From Blautia sp. (GTDB lineage Bacteria; Bacillota; Clostridia; Lachnospirales; Lachnospiraceae): a stretch of DNA of 64,000 nt. The position numbers and the translations under genes are program-made. Numbering within the stretch: position 1 is the first letter of the stretch; each line of letters begins with the position of its first letter. The notes beneath the pieces were generated by a model, which did no database searches, had not been told where the DNA came from, and worked only from the letters and a program-made list of their open reading frames with translations. Positions 1 to 7,379 of this stretch are shown here, piece after piece. The stretch is taken from assembly GCA_021772055.1 (NCBI GenBank), contig JAETNR010000013.1, forward strand, positions 20,574 through 84,573, read 5' to 3'.

Positions 1-52
1 GAAATTTTGTGGTATGATTCTATATCATAACTTTTAGAAAGGACACAAGGAA
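1..52 (+). promoter_or_regulatory. metY promoter -10 region with palindrome
   Basis: An extended -10 element (TGGTATGAT) ends at base 18. It overlaps an inverted repeat, TATGAT-TCTAT-ATCATA (13-29). The -35 lies outside the window. A palindrome on the -10 would suit a repressor, but the regulator is not known. The AAGGA-type ribosome binding site precedes the ATG at 53. Confidence 0.4.
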
Positions 53-1333
53 ATGAGTGATTTTAAATTAGAAACCAATTGCCTTCATGCAGGCTATACC
101 CCTTCCAAGGGGGAACCGTGTGCACTTCCCATTTATCAGAGTACCACCTTTAAATATGACACCACAGACGAAATGGGTGCGCTTTTTGATCTGAAGGCTG
201 ATGGATATTTTTATACCCGTCTGCAGAATCCTACCAATGATGCCGTTGCTGCCAAAATTGCAGCCCTGGAAGGAGGCGTTGCCGCAATCCTGACCTCTTC
301 CGGACAGGCAGCGAATTTCTATGCAGTATTTAATATCTGTGAGGCAGGGGATCATGTGGTTGCTGCTTCCACTATTTACGGGGGAACCTTTAATCTTCTT
401 GGTGTTACGCTAAAGAAACTTGGCATTGACTGCACCTTCGTGGACACAGATGCAAGCGCCGAGGAGATTGCCAAAGCTTTCCGCCCCAATACCAAGGTTC
501 TTTTTGCGGAAACCATTGCCAATCCTGCACTGGTTGTTCTGGATATCGAAAAATTCGCCAAAGTGGCTCATGAACATGGCGTTCCTCTCATCGTTGACAA
601 CACCTTTGCAACTCCGGTAAACTGCCGTCCTATAGAATGGGGAGCTGATATTGTAACCCATTCTACCACCAAATATATGGATGGCCACGGGCTTCAGGTA
701 GGCGGCGCCATTGTTGACAGCGGCAATTTTGACTGGGATGCTTACGGACATAAATACCACGGTCTTACAGAGCCGGATGAATCTTATCACGGCGTTATTT
801 ATACAAAGCAGTTCGGCAAAAAGTCCTATATCATGAAGGCCACTTCCCAGCTCATGCGTGACCTTGGCTCCATCCCGTCTCCCATGAACTGTTTCCTGCT
901 GAATATCGGCCTTGAAACCCTTCCTCTTCGTGTAGAGCGTCATTGCTATAATGCGCAGAAGGCAGCAGAATTTCTGAGCGCTCACGAAAAGGTGGCTTCC
1001 GTAATCTACGCAGGGCTCCCCGGAGATAAATACCACGCATTAGCACAGAAATATCTGCCAAACGGTACCTGCGGAGTCATCTCCTTTGAATTAAAAGGCG
1101 GCCGTGATGCTGCAGTTCGTTTTATGGACAGCCTGGAAATGGCCAACATCTGCACCCACGTGGCTGCATCCAAGACCATGGTGCTACACCCTGCAAGCCA
1201 CACCCATCGCCAGATGAACGACGAACAGCTTGCAGAAGCAGGCGTTTCTCCGGGAATGATCCGTCTTTCTGTTGGCATTGAACATGTGGACGATATTATT
1301 GCAGATCTTTCCAAAGCACTGGAAAATGCATAA
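53..1333 (+). CDS. metY: O-acetylhomoserine sulfhydrylase (homocysteine synthase)
   Basis: PLP-dependent cytoplasmic enzyme of the Cys/Met metabolism family that joins O-acetylhomoserine and sulfide to give homocysteine; it may also act on O-acetylserine. The 426-residue length is typical of MetY rather than of the shorter MetB/MetC. The PLP lysine is in [11 protein letters not shown], and the family C-terminus [15 protein letters not shown] is present. It is transcribed alone and stops at a terminator shared with the convergent 3D-domain gene. The family call is firm; the acyl donor (acetyl rather than succinyl) is inferred from length and family. A serine acetyltransferase (cysE) is encoded elsewhere in the window. 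Confidence 0.93.
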   Translation: MSDFKLETNCLHAGYTPSKGEPCALPIYQSTTFKYDTTDEMGALFDLKADGYFYTRLQNPTNDAVAAKIAALEGGVAAILTSSGQAANFYAVFNICEAGDHVVAASTIYGGTFNLLGVTLKKLGIDCTFVDTDASAEEIAKAFRPNTKVLFAETIANPALVVLDIEKFAKVAHEHGVPLIVDNTFATPVNCRPIEWGADIVTHSTTKYMDGHGLQVGGAIVDSGNFDWDAYGHKYHGLTEPDESYHGVIYTKQFGKKSYIMKATSQLMRDLGSIPSPMNCFLLNIGLETLPLRVERHCYNAQKAAEFLSAHEKVASVIYAGLPGDKYHALAQKYLPNGTCGVISFELKGGRDAAVRFMDSLEMANICTHVAASKTMVLHPASHTHRQMNDEQLAEAGVSPGMIRLSVGIEHVDDIIADLSKALENA

Positions 1334-1341
1334 CTCTACAT

Positions 1342-1373
1342 AAAAAATCTCCGGTTTCTGCCGGAGATTTTTT
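1342..1373. terminator. Bidirectional rho-independent terminator
   Basis: Perfect 13-bp stem (1342-1354 with 1361-1373), hexanucleotide loop, A-run on one side and T-run on the other. It lies between the convergent stops of metY (1333) and the 3D-domain gene (1379), so it serves both strands. Confidence 0.92.
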
Positions 1374-1378
1374 ATTGC

Positions 1379-2518
1379 TTACTGAATCAGATAAACTTCC
1401 GTATAATACACGCCCTTTGCCTCGCCTTCTGCGTGGCTGGCTACATAGATGTCTATGCAGTCCTTTTTGATGGCACCGCCGCAGTCCTCTGCCACATATA
1501 CCTGGCCGTTAATGACTACCTGGGAGCCGTAGGGAATCTGTGCAGGGTCCACGGCAATGGTATGGTTCGTCACCGCCGTATTTCCGGTGGAGGTGATGCC
1601 GTCCGCCCAGGGACCGCAGCAAAGGCTGCAGGGACAGTAATGGGTAATGCGGAAATATCCCAGAGATTTCAGGGAGGCCTCCGAAGATACGGAAACAGGT
1701 TCCCCGATTCTCACTCCCACGGCGGCAACGGTTGCCTCTTCATCCGAGACTTCCTTCACGCCATCTACCGCATCCGCAAACACTCCCTCTCCTTCACTTT
1801 TGGAAAGAGTTCCTGCCCTCTCAGCTTCTTCCTTTGCATCTGCCATGGCTACCACCGTGATCTCATCGCTCTGTCCTTTTAAGGAGCTGGTGGGAAGGTA
1901 TCCGATCTGCTCCCCGCCTTTTTCGTCTTCATAAACGATCCTGCTCCATACGCCGTTTACAGTGGCTGTTCTTGCATATTCATCGTATTCCAGTGCTTCT
2001 CCTACGACCTCTCCGTCTTTTTTGCCCGGATAGTCCAAAATATCGGTGTCCTTGTCCACCACGACCCTGTCGTCCATCTTCGTCATCAAAGAACGGTCAC
2101 TGAGCACTTCTGTCTCAAGGTATCCGATCACTGTCTCCGCGTCCTCCTGATATACCACTTTGCTCCAGCCATTGCTGCAGACAGATTCCTGGGTAAGCTT
2201 CGTTCCCAAAAAGATAGTCTTCAGTGCCTTTCCCGTCTCTTCAGGAACAGTACGGATCACCGCCTCCCTGGAGGTCACATAAAGGACATCCTGGTAGTCC
2301 AGCACCCGGACTGCCTCTCCTTTTCCATTTCCGATTTCATAATATTGGGGTGTTTCTTCTGCTTCTTTATAATAAGATTCCACTCCCGCGTAGTCCAGTA
2401 CCTCTCCATACACCGTCTGAAGGCCCGGTACCTGTCCCCACAGGAAAGCCCGGCAGCAAACAAATACCGCACATCCTATGGCTGCGCAGCATAATCCTTT
2501 CCTGATCTTTGTTATCAT
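1379..2518 (-). CDS. Secreted or membrane-tethered SH3/3D-domain cell-wall protein
   Basis: The C-terminal ~90 residues are a 3D domain (ITHYCPCSLCCGPWADG, then AVDP, AEDCGG and DIYV carrying the conserved aspartates), a double-psi barrel related to MltA and found in peptidoglycan-cleaving proteins such as YabE. The middle holds two bacterial SH3-like repeats (each with a W-S-x-V/I-x-Y core). The N-terminus has one hydrophobic segment (CCAAIGCAVFVCCRAFLWG), a membrane anchor or uncleaved signal. The ATG at 2518 is chosen because AGAAAGGA lies just upstream; a longer frame exists to 2557 but has no ribosome binding site. Likely role is cell-wall remodelling; the exact bond cleaved is not known. 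379 residues. Confidence 0.8.
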   Translation of the reverse strand: MITKIRKGLCCAAIGCAVFVCCRAFLWGQVPGLQTVYGEVLDYAGVESYYKEAEETPQYYEIGNGKGEAVRVLDYQDVLYVTSREAVIRTVPEETGKALKTIFLGTKLTQESVCSNGWSKVVYQEDAETVIGYLETEVLSDRSLMTKMDDRVVVDKDTDILDYPGKKDGEVVGEALEYDEYARTATVNGVWSRIVYEDEKGGEQIGYLPTSSLKGQSDEITVVAMADAKEEAERAGTLSKSEGEGVFADAVDGVKEVSDEEATVAAVGVRIGEPVSVSSEASLKSLGYFRITHYCPCSLCCGPWADGITSTGNTAVTNHTIAVDPAQIPYGSQVVINGQVYVAEDCGGAIKKDCIDIYVASHAEGEAKGVYYTEVYLIQ

Positions 2519-2645
2519 GTGATTCCTTTCTGCTCTTGCGTAAAGTTTCACCTGCATGTTTTCCCTATCATAACATACCCTTTTTTGTTTTGCAATTTTA
2601 CAGGTTGTGTTTATGCTTTTTTAAGAAATGTAACCGACCTTTTGC

Positions 2646-2674
2646 TTTTCAAACGCTTCATTTTCCAGTACAAT
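2646..2674 (+). promoter_or_regulatory. Possible promoter abutting the start codon
   Basis: The -10 TACAAT (2669-2674) ends exactly 7 bases before the ATG at 2681; a weak -35 (TTTTCA, 2646-2651) lies 17 bases further up. If used, the transcript would begin at the A of the start codon. The -35 match is poor, so this is tentative. Confidence 0.35.
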
Positions 2675-2680
2675 GGAACT

Positions 2681-3367
2681 ATGAAAAAGTCAAAGGATCT
2701 TTATCAAAAATACACAACAGAACAAAAGAAAGCCATCCGGGCTGCCCAGGTACGCAGGCAGAAGACCGTTATTGCTGTCTGCATCATTGCTCTTGCAGCT
2801 TTCTTCCTCCTTCATCTGCCCAAAAACAGCCGGAATCCGGTCCTTCAGATAAATTCTGCATGCGAAGCCTACAGAGGGGATATGGAACGAATTGCGGCGA
2901 AATACGGGATGTCTGACTATGTAGATCTTCTGCTTGCGCTGATGATGCAGGAGAGCTCCGGAAACGGACAGGATGTGATGCAGTCCTCAGAGGGTGCCTT
3001 TAATACCATGTATCCGCAGGAGCCCAACGGGATCACCGATGTGGAGTATTCCATAGAATGTGGGGTACAGGAATTAAAATATGCTCTGGAAAAAGCCAAT
3101 GTCCAGGGACCTCTGGATCTGGAGCATATCCGTCTTGCACTCCAGGCGTATAATTTTGGTGCGGATGTATACTTTTCTTATATGGAAGAACATGACCAGG
3201 ACATCTGGACCCAGGAAAGTGCGGAAGCTTTTGCCCAGATGGCCAGCGGCGGCAGAGAGCGGTCTGAAGACAATCCTTTCCGAAATACGGCAGGTCCCTG
3301 GGACTACGGTGACCAGCGGTATCCGGAGCATGTACTCCGCTATTATCATCCTAAAAAAACGTCATAA
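2681..3367 (+). CDS. Membrane-anchored lysozyme-like (CwlT-type) muramidase
   Basis: The N-terminal segment is cytoplasmic and Lys/Arg-rich, followed by one membrane span (VIAVCIIALAAFFLLHL, about residues 30-46). The outer part matches the lysozyme-like domain of CwlT-type proteins: MMQESSGNG supplies the catalytic glutamate, followed by MQSSEGAF, the segment GVQELKYALEKA, and the LALQAYNFG motif that lines the substrate cleft. It should cut the MurNAc-GlcNAc bond. The ATG at 2681 begins MKKSKDLYQ; the frame stays open upstream but no good ribosome binding site is visible for any start. 228 residues. No NlpC/P60 domain follows, unlike CwlT of conjugative elements. Confidence 0.8.
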   Translation: MKKSKDLYQKYTTEQKKAIRAAQVRRQKTVIAVCIIALAAFFLLHLPKNSRNPVLQINSACEAYRGDMERIAAKYGMSDYVDLLLALMMQESSGNGQDVMQSSEGAFNTMYPQEPNGITDVEYSIECGVQELKYALEKANVQGPLDLEHIRLALQAYNFGADVYFSYMEEHDQDIWTQESAEAFAQMASGGRERSEDNPFRNTAGPWDYGDQRYPEHVLRYYHPKKTS

Positions 3368-3396
3368 AAAAATGTCATAAAAAGAAAAAAAAGTAT

Positions 3397-3425
3397 TTGA
3401 CAAATCCATCTGCATGTAGTAGAAT
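3397..3425 (+). promoter_or_regulatory. Promoter of tRNA-Gly
   Basis: -35 TTGACA (3397-3402), 17-base spacer, -10 TAGAAT (3420-3425). Transcription would start near 3432, about 30 bases before the tRNA. Confidence 0.8.
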
Positions 3426-3463
3426 ATATCTTGTCGCTGAGGTACACACCTCCGATTACAGAT

Positions 3464-3536
3464 GCGATAGTGGCGTAGTTGGTAACGCGCGACCTTGCCA
3501 AGGTCGAGACCGCGGGTTCGAGCCCCGTCTATCGCT
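3464..3536 (+). tRNA. tRNA-Gly(GCC)
   Basis: Cloverleaf with acceptor GCGATAG/CTATCGC, anticodon stem GACCT/AGGTC around TTGCCAA (anticodon GCC), and T-arm GGGTTCGAGCCCC. Discriminator U, as usual for glycine tRNAs. CCA is not encoded. 73 nt. Identical over its whole length to the minus-strand gene at 44667-44739. Confidence 0.96.
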
Positions 3537-3540
3537 TTTC

Positions 3541-3570
3541 ACTCTCTTGTTAAGTCAAGGGAGTTTTTTT
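3541..3570 (+). terminator. Terminator of tRNA-Gly
   Basis: 9-bp stem (3541-3549 with 3556-3564, one G-U pair) followed by seven T residues. Confidence 0.88.
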
Positions 3571-3720
3571 ATGGCCCTGCTTTGCAGAACTTTTTCTAGC
3601 AAAGCAGGGCCATAATTCCCTTCCGGCCAGATGTATTCCTGTCCGGAAGGCGTTACTGTTCACTCCGTTCCCAGTAACGAGGTCAAAATTCATTCCAGAT
3701 TGCCTTCGGCAATGGAATCT
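3571..3720. repeat. Row of four stem-loops in a noncoding gap
   Basis: Four consecutive inverted repeats fill the gap between the tRNA terminator and the stop of the AAA+ gene: a perfect 15-bp stem (3571-3585/3599-3613); an 8-bp stem CCTTCCGG/CCGGAAGG (3619-3626/3643-3650) extended by CAG/CTG; an 8-bp stem CGTTACTG/CAGTAACG (3651-3658/3672-3679); and a two-part stem ATTCC plus ATTGCC/GGCAAT plus GGAAT (3692-3718). Only the last is followed by moderately T-rich sequence on each strand and might end the AAA+ transcript. The others lack U-tracts. Function unknown. Confidence 0.7.
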
Positions 3721-3734
3721 ATTTATTTTTCGTA

Positions 3735-5219
3735 CTATGAAAGAAGGTTTCTCACCATTTCTCCATCAAAAACTACCCGTTCCACATGATGAACCTCTAT
3801 TTGATACAGCGCATTGGCAACCATATGCTCTGCTGCCTGCTCAAGGTCACGGATTCCTGTGGTGTCAGCGTACTTTTCAATCACCGCGTCCAAAGCCTCA
3901 GGCGTCACAATACATTCTTCCTTCCGGAGACGAATGCGCTTTAAAACCTTGGGAAGCACATATTGTGAAAAAATGATCTTCTTTTCCTCGGGTGTGTAAT
4001 CTGGAATATCGATCACTGCAAAACGGGACATCAAAGGTGCACTGATCTGTTCCTTGTCATTGGCAGTTGCAATCGGGTAAACTCCCACTGTAGGAATCAT
4101 GCACTCCATATAATTGTCCGTAAAACCAAGATTATCCAAAAGCGTCAGAAGAACATCCGCCGGGTTTCCGTTTCCTTTTCCGGAAGAAGCCTTGTCCAGT
4201 TCATTAATGATAAAGACCAAATTGGATTCTCCGGCCATGGAAAAAGCTTCCATAATAATCCCTGGCTTTGCATTTGCATAAATACGGGAGCTTCCGGTGA
4301 GTTGTTCCGGATCGTTGATGGAGCTCATATCCAGCGTAGTCCAGGGAAGCTTCAAAATCCTGGCCACCGCATAAGCAATCTGGGACTTTCCGGTTCCGGC
4401 AGGGCCTGCCAGCAAAATCCCATAGGCCGGAAGGGTATGGGTCCTGTTGATCTGTATGATGGTTTCCATGATCCGCTGCTTCACCCGCTCCATGCCATAT
4501 AATTCTTCGTCCAGGATCCTTCGGGCTTCCTTCGGATCAATGGATTCAAAATAGTTGTTTTTCCACTGCACATTCATCATGATAGAAAGAGCTCTTTGGG
4601 CATGGCGCCTTTCCTCCGTTGTCACTTCATGGGAGCGGGCCACTGCAAGATTTCTCCTCGCCCACAGGCGGATATTATCCGGCAAAGTCCTGCCTGCGCA
4701 GGTGATAAAATCCGTAATGCTCTGCAGGCTGGTAAGCTTCATATGATCCCCGATTTCATCCGCTTCTTCATCCTCCGGCTCTTCCGAAGGAGCACTGCTG
4801 GAAAGCAGCCTTTCTATCATATACTGCAGAAATCCATCCTCTGCAGATAACTTCGTACCGCCGCCGAAAGCAATCTCACGAATCCTGTAAACCCCATAGC
4901 CGTCCTCTTTGTTCACCCCGGACAGACGCACATGAATGTGGTTTTCTCCAAGCCACCGCAGAAGGCTTACAAATCGCGCATCGATCTTCAGAATATCTGC
5001 GCTGACTGTTCCGTCTTCTTCCTCAAATTCAAAAGCAGTCCGCTGATTCTGATTGGTAAAAACACCGCAGGAGTGGTGCTTCCACTCCCGCAGGTGATTT
5101 GCCAGAACCAGGATGGGCTTTTCCGGCGTAGCCTCCGGCTCGCTGGATTGAAATGCCGTATAGGTACACTGGCATGGACTTTTTTCATCTGGTATATTTC
5201 GAAAATCAAAAACTGGCAT
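3735..5219 (-). CDS. Lon-like AAA+ ATPase without protease domain, Walker B altered
   Basis: Residues 1-170 have no recognised fold; an acidic linker follows (PSEEPEDEEADE, about 144-155). From about 190 the protein resembles the Lon helical and AAA+ parts: RRILDEELYGMERVKQRI leads into Walker A GPAGTGKS (272-279), Walker B NLVFIINELDK (333-343), sensor-1 ATAND, an arginine finger in APLMSRF, and sensor-2 GIRDLEQ. It ends after the AAA+ lid, so the Ser-Lys protease domain of Lon is absent. The Walker B aspartate is asparagine (N339, codon at 4203-4205), with the next glutamate kept. AAGGGGAT precedes the ATG. It lies 11 bases after the purH-like gene and is probably cotranscribed with it. Role unknown; a chaperone or remodelling ATPase is a guess. 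Confidence 0.72.
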   Translation of the reverse strand: MPVFDFRNIPDEKSPCQCTYTAFQSSEPEATPEKPILVLANHLREWKHHSCGVFTNQNQRTAFEFEEEDGTVSADILKIDARFVSLLRWLGENHIHVRLSGVNKEDGYGVYRIREIAFGGGTKLSAEDGFLQYMIERLLSSSAPSEEPEDEEADEIGDHMKLTSLQSITDFITCAGRTLPDNIRLWARRNLAVARSHEVTTEERRHAQRALSIMMNVQWKNNYFESIDPKEARRILDEELYGMERVKQRIMETIIQINRTHTLPAYGILLAGPAGTGKSQIAYAVARILKLPWTTLDMSSINDPEQLTGSSRIYANAKPGIIMEAFSMAGESNLVFIINELDKASSGKGNGNPADVLLTLLDNLGFTDNYMECMIPTVGVYPIATANDKEQISAPLMSRFAVIDIPDYTPEEKKIIFSQYVLPKVLKRIRLRKEECIVTPEALDAVIEKYADTTGIRDLEQAAEHMVANALYQIEVHHVERVVFDGEMVRNLLS

Positions 5220-5230
5220 AACCGATCCCC

Positions 5231-6415
5231 TTAATGATGGAACAGACGGATTCCTGTAAATGCCATTGCCATTCCGTATTTATTGCAGGTCTCGATCACT
5301 GCATCGTCTCTTACGGAGCCGCCTGGCTGTGCAATATAATTTACGCCGCTCTTATGGGCACGTTCAATGTTATCGCTGAATGGGAAGAACGCATCTGAGC
5401 CCAGAGTCACACCGGTAAGCTGGTCAAGCCATGCACGTTTCTCTTCCCGGGTAAATACCTCCGGTTTTTCTGTGAAGATATTTTCCCATGCGCCATCTGC
5501 CAGAACATCCATATACTCCTCTCCAATGTATACGTCAATGGCATTGTCACGTTCTGCACGGCTGATGCTTTCTTTGAAAGGAAGATTCAGAACCTTCGGG
5601 CTCTGACGCAGGAACCAGTTATCAGCCTTCTGTCCTGCCAGTCTGGTGCAGTGTACACGGGACTGCTGTCCTGCCCCCACACCAATGGCCTGTCCGTCTT
5701 TCACAAAACATACGGAATTAGACTGGGTGTATTTCAGAATAATCAGGGATACCTTCAGGTCACGTTTTGCTTCCTCCGAAAGCTCCTTGTTTTCGGTTAC
5801 AATATTGGAAATCAGGGCATCATCGATCAGAAGCTCCTGGCGTCCCTGCTCAAAGGTGATACCGAACACTTCTTTATGCTCCAGAGGAGCAGGAACATAA
5901 TCCGGATCGATCTCGATCACATTGTAATTGCCTTTTTTCTTCTGTTTCAGGATTTCCAGAGCCTCCTCCGTATATCCCGGTGCGATCACTCCGTCAGACA
6001 CTTCTCTTTTGATCAATAGTGCAGTATCTTTGTCACAGACATCGGATAAGGAAATGAAATCTCCGAAAGAGGACATTCTGTCCGCACCTCTTGCTCTTGC
6101 ATAAGCGCAGGCAATCGGGGAAAAGTTCTGCCAGTCCATATCATCTACCCAGTAGATCTTTGCCAGGGTTTCTGTCAGCGGAAGGCCTACGGAAGCACCT
6201 GCCGGGGATACATGCTTGAAGGAAGTTGCTGCAGGAAGCCCTGTTGCCTTTTTCAGGTCACGTACAAGCTGCCAGCCGTTAAATGCGTCCAGGAAGTTGA
6301 TATAGCCCGGTTTTCCGCTTAAAACCTTAATGGGAAGATCATTTCCGTCTGCAAGATAAATTTTAGATGGTTTCTGGTTGGGGTTACATCCGTATTTCAG
6401 TTCCAGTTCTTTCAT
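5231..6415 (-). CDS. purH: AICAR transformylase, stand-alone (PurH C-terminal type)
   Basis: Transfers a formyl group from 10-formyl-tetrahydrofolate to AICAR (ZMP), the ninth step of purine synthesis. In most bacteria this is the C-terminal half of bifunctional PurH; here it is a separate 394-residue protein without the N-terminal IMP cyclohydrolase. Recognisable motifs: LKYGCNPNQKPS at the start, ATSFKHVSPAGASVG, and the C-terminal SDAFFPFSDNI ... IAQPGGSVRDD. The ATG at 6415 is chosen because AGGAGG lies 8 bases upstream; a frame start at 6433 overlaps that site. The preceding purO-like gene stops at 6433, so the two are one operon under the ZTP riboswitch. Confidence 0.92.
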   Translation of the reverse strand: MKELELKYGCNPNQKPSKIYLADGNDLPIKVLSGKPGYINFLDAFNGWQLVRDLKKATGLPAATSFKHVSPAGASVGLPLTETLAKIYWVDDMDWQNFSPIACAYARARGADRMSSFGDFISLSDVCDKDTALLIKREVSDGVIAPGYTEEALEILKQKKKGNYNVIEIDPDYVPAPLEHKEVFGITFEQGRQELLIDDALISNIVTENKELSEEAKRDLKVSLIILKYTQSNSVCFVKDGQAIGVGAGQQSRVHCTRLAGQKADNWFLRQSPKVLNLPFKESISRAERDNAIDVYIGEEYMDVLADGAWENIFTEKPEVFTREEKRAWLDQLTGVTLGSDAFFPFSDNIERAHKSGVNYIAQPGGSVRDDAVIETCNKYGMAMAFTGIRLFHH

Positions 6416-6432
6416 AAAAAAATTCCTCCTCA

Positions 6433-7146
6433 TTAGTGATTTTTATTTACAATTCTGGTTTCATAGGTTCCTGTTGCAATATCAATATATCTTACAAACA
6501 GGGAAACTTTATTATCTTCGTTAAGGCTGTTCCACAGCATTTCTGTAAAAGCATCCATATCATCCGGAATCGCTACCAGCTTCGGCTCACCTTCGAAGCT
6601 TGGAAGAGGATTTCCGTCGCATTTATAGGTGTGGATAAAATGTCCTTCTCCTGCTGCTGCATTTCCGTATGCAAATGTATAGCGGTTACAGGAGTCCGGA
6701 TTTCCGTTATTGCTCTTTAAGATGGACATAGCATAGCTGTATTTGCCGTCTACCACATGCATGATACCGGAAATTCGAGGTGTATAGTTAGGTGCATCCG
6801 GCTCAAATTCTCTGCATCTTAAAGACTGCTCAAAGGTAAGCTGCTTATCCATTCCTTCATAAATGGTGTCGGTCTGGTCGCCGTTAGTTACAATGGTCTT
6901 ATTTCCCAGTACACGTACCGGCGCATAAATAATAAGACTTGGATCCGTCAGCTTGGACGGGTCAAAGGCCTGGGTGCGGATTCCCTCGCCATCCTCCACA
7001 AATACACGGTTTCTGCTGTTTTCACTTCTGCCCATGATGAAATAAGCTGCCACTGCTTTGGTTCCGTCAGCAGAGCGTCCGATCACGATCCCTCTGCCGG
7101 GATAAGAATTTTGTTTTAATTCATTTTCCAGTGATAACATTTCCAT
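6433..7146 (-). CDS. purO: IMP cyclohydrolase, PurO-like
   Basis: Closes the imidazole-carboxamide ring (FAICAR to IMP), the last step of IMP synthesis. The sequence fits the IMP_cyclohyd family first described in archaea rather than the PurH N-terminal domain: YPGRGIVIGRS, AYFIMGRSENSRNRVF, and SCNRYTFAYGNAAAGEG. 237 residues. The ATG at 7146 follows AAAGGAGAT at good spacing; a longer frame reaches 7167. The gene begins about 80 bases after a ZTP riboswitch terminator and precedes the stand-alone transformylase, so the split pair replaces bifunctional PurH. Confidence 0.88.
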   Translation of the reverse strand: MEMLSLENELKQNSYPGRGIVIGRSADGTKAVAAYFIMGRSENSRNRVFVEDGEGIRTQAFDPSKLTDPSLIIYAPVRVLGNKTIVTNGDQTDTIYEGMDKQLTFEQSLRCREFEPDAPNYTPRISGIMHVVDGKYSYAMSILKSNNGNPDSCNRYTFAYGNAAAGEGHFIHTYKCDGNPLPSFEGEPKLVAIPDDMDAFTEMLWNSLNEDNKVSLFVRYIDIATGTYETRIVNKNH

Positions 7147-7223
7147 AATCTGATCTCCTTTTCTCATATGATTCTTTCATGATACAGGGCTTGCCGCCAT
7201 CCGTTTCTTTTGTATATTGCGTC

Positions 7224-7259
7224 AAAAAAAACCTGGGCAGCCCGGTCAGGCTGCCCAGG
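7224..7259 (-). terminator. Intrinsic terminator of the ZTP riboswitch (expression platform)
   Basis: Perfect 11-bp stem CCTGGGCAGCC/GGCTGCCCAGG (7249-7259 with 7232-7242) followed on the minus strand by eight T residues. Its 5' arm contains the CCTGGGC that ends the aptamer, so aptamer and terminator compete for the same bases. Confidence 0.92.
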
Positions 7260-7326
7260 CGGTCGGCACAATACTTCACTGCACTCCCTGTAGGTACTCC
7301 TACTTCCGCCAGTCATGCAGTTGCTG
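7246..7326 (-). ncRNA. ZTP riboswitch (pfl motif)
   Basis: On the minus strand the leader reads GACTGGCGGAA near its 5' end, then a stem-loop (GTAGGAGTACCTAC) with AGGGAGTGCAG, and finally GCCGACCGCCTGGGC. These are the conserved blocks of the pfl/ZTP aptamer, which senses ZMP/ZTP. It starts next to the predicted transcription start (about 7325) and overlaps an intrinsic terminator, consistent with an ON switch: ligand binding keeps CCGCCTGGGC in the aptamer and prevents termination. The downstream genes are the two enzymes that consume ZMP and its product. Motif recognition was by eye. Confidence 0.92.
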
Positions 7327-7331
7327 TGTTT

Positions 7332-7360
7332 ATAGTACAATAATTTCAAAAAACTTGCAA
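7332..7360 (-). promoter_or_regulatory. Promoter of the ZTP riboswitch-purO-purH operon
   Basis: -35 TTGCAA (7355-7360), 17-base spacer, -10 TACTAT (7332-7337), read on the minus strand. It places the start of RNA just before the aptamer. Confidence 0.75.
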
Positions 7361-7379
7361 GGGTATGATGTAAAAAATT

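Noticed and set aside
3571..3613. 15-bp hairpin as a second tRNA terminator
   Set aside because: No T-run after it on either strand; the terminator at 3541-3570 already ends the tRNA.
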